A stretch of DNA of 13,589 nt from Hungateiclostridiaceae bacterium UBA3934. Its GTDB lineage: Bacteria; Bacillota; Clostridia; Acetivibrionales; DTU013. A program made the position numbers and the translations under genes. The stretch's first letter is position 1. The number at the start of each line of letters is the position of its first letter. The stretch spans positions 11,018 to 24,606 of the forward strand of contig DGEE01000063.1 in the NCBI GenBank assembly GCA_002385815.1, written 5' to 3'. The notes under the pieces are model-generated. The model was not told the DNA's origin, did not search any database, and saw only the letters and a program-made list of their open reading frames with translations. Below, piece by piece: positions 12,934-13,589 of this stretch.

Positions 12934-13589
12934 ATGGCGAGAAAGTCAATCGTGTTTGTATTGGTGCTGGCAATGCTGGCGGCTGTTTTGGCGGGATGTG
13001 GTGATGCAAAGACCGCATCGGGAAAAGGCAAGCTCGTCGGAGTAACAATGCCGACCAAATCACTCCAGAGATGGAATGAGGACGGTGCCAATGTCAAAGC
13101 TGCCCTTGAGGCAAAAGGCTTCAGAGTGGATCTTCAGTATGCTGACAATAAACAGGATGTACAGAACAGTCAGATCGAAAACCAGATAACCATGGGATGC
13201 GATGTGCTGGTCATTGCTTCCATCGACGGCGGTGCACTGGGCGGAGTCCTTCAGCAGGCCAAGGAGCAGAATATTCCCGTGATCGCTTATGACAGACTGA
13301 TAACGAACACTGACAAGTGTGACTACTATGCCACATTCGATAACTACGGCGTCGGTAAGATGCAGGGCGAATTCATCGTCGAGGCGCTTGGTCTTGATAA
13401 GGGCGAGACAGGTCCTTTCACGATGGAATGCTTCGGCGGCGACCCGGGCGACAACAATGCAGGCTTGTTCAACAAGGGCGCCATGGACGTTCTGCAGCCA
13501 TACATAGACAAAGGAGTCCTTGTTGTTAAATCGGGACAGACCAAGTTCCCGGATCAGATCGCAATCACCAACTGGGAATCCAAGGGAGC
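12934..13589 (+). CDS. ChvE-like multiple-sugar-binding lipoprotein (partial)
   Basis: This is the substrate-binding component of a sugar ABC importer, anchored outside the membrane. The 3-prime end is cut by the window; 218 codons are visible. The signal peptide ends at the lipobox LAGC (Cys22). The mature part has the periplasmic-binding-protein fold: KLVGVTMPTKSLQRWNEDG at the N-lobe start, then VLVIASIDGGALGGVL, IPVIAYDRLI, DYYATFDNYGVGKMQG and FGGDPGDNNA. The YDRLI and GDPxDNNA segments match the ChvE/MglB/XylF group, and ChvE most closely. The ATG at 12934 has GGAGG at 12922-12926 (7 bases); ATG at 12928 would leave only one base. ATPase and permease genes (gguA/gguB-like) are expected downstream, outside the window. 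Sugar specificity is unknown. Confidence 0.93.
   Translation, partial: MARKSIVFVLVLAMLAAVLAGCGDAKTASGKGKLVGVTMPTKSLQRWNEDGANVKAALEAKGFRVDLQYADNKQDVQNSQIENQITMGCDVLVIASIDGGALGGVLQQAKEQNIPVIAYDRLITNTDKCDYYATFDNYGVGKMQGEFIVEALGLDKGETGPFTMECFGGDPGDNNAGLFNKGAMDVLQPYIDKGVLVVKSGQTKFPDQIAITNWESKG

Overview
The window looks like chromosomal DNA from a low-to-mid GC Gram-positive anaerobe of the Clostridia, probably Lachnospiraceae-like. The evidence is strong AGGAGG-type ribosome sites, TTGAAA/TATAAT promoters, two lipoprotein signal sequences, an FeoB with the clostridial N-terminus, a UgtP/MGDG-synthase-type glycosyltransferase and a ChvE-type sugar-binding lipoprotein. The organism assignment is inference from family resemblance; no rRNA or marker gene is present. 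I see no phage, transposase, CRISPR, tRNA or rRNA.

Left part (1-2377, minus strand): a P1B-type metal ATPase (97-1953) lies downstream of a 100-residue hemerythrin-like protein of the Ric/ScdA kind (2075-2377), probably as one operon with a GC-rich hairpin just before the ATPase ribosome site. A 631-bp gene-free stretch (2378-3008) follows, with a near-consensus promoter for the next gene.

Middle part: a membrane family-2 glycosyltransferase (3009-4364, +) converges on a coiled-coil plus winged-helix ArsR-like regulator (4461-5102, -). The regulator's promoter lies between two palindromic operator candidates. Next come a one-domain AraC-type protein (5356-5676, -), a degenerate 26/27-bp tandem array (5837-5967), a HemN-like radical SAM protein (6020-7273, +), a GT28/MGDG-synthase-like glycosyltransferase with its own promoter (7399-8517, +) and a small TIGR04076-type protein (8605-8922, +).

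Right part: feoB (8933-11080, -) converges on the TIGR04076 gene with a 10-bp gap. It is divergent from a CapA-family lipoprotein gene (11407-12765, +). The 326 bp between feoB and capA hold a second degenerate tandem array (33-bp units) that runs up to the capA promoter. The window ends inside a ChvE-like sugar-binding lipoprotein gene (12934 onward, +).

Two functional themes can be read from the genes: metal/iron handling (ATPase, hemerythrin-like protein, FeoB, radical SAM) and envelope building (GT2, UgtP-like transferase, CapA). The genes are mostly separate transcription units, so I do not claim a single system. The most unusual signals are the two degenerate tandem arrays next to -10 hexamers, the dual-palindrome regulator promoter, the CPG metal site of the ATPase, and the hemerythrin-like protein that lacks the usual last ligand helix.
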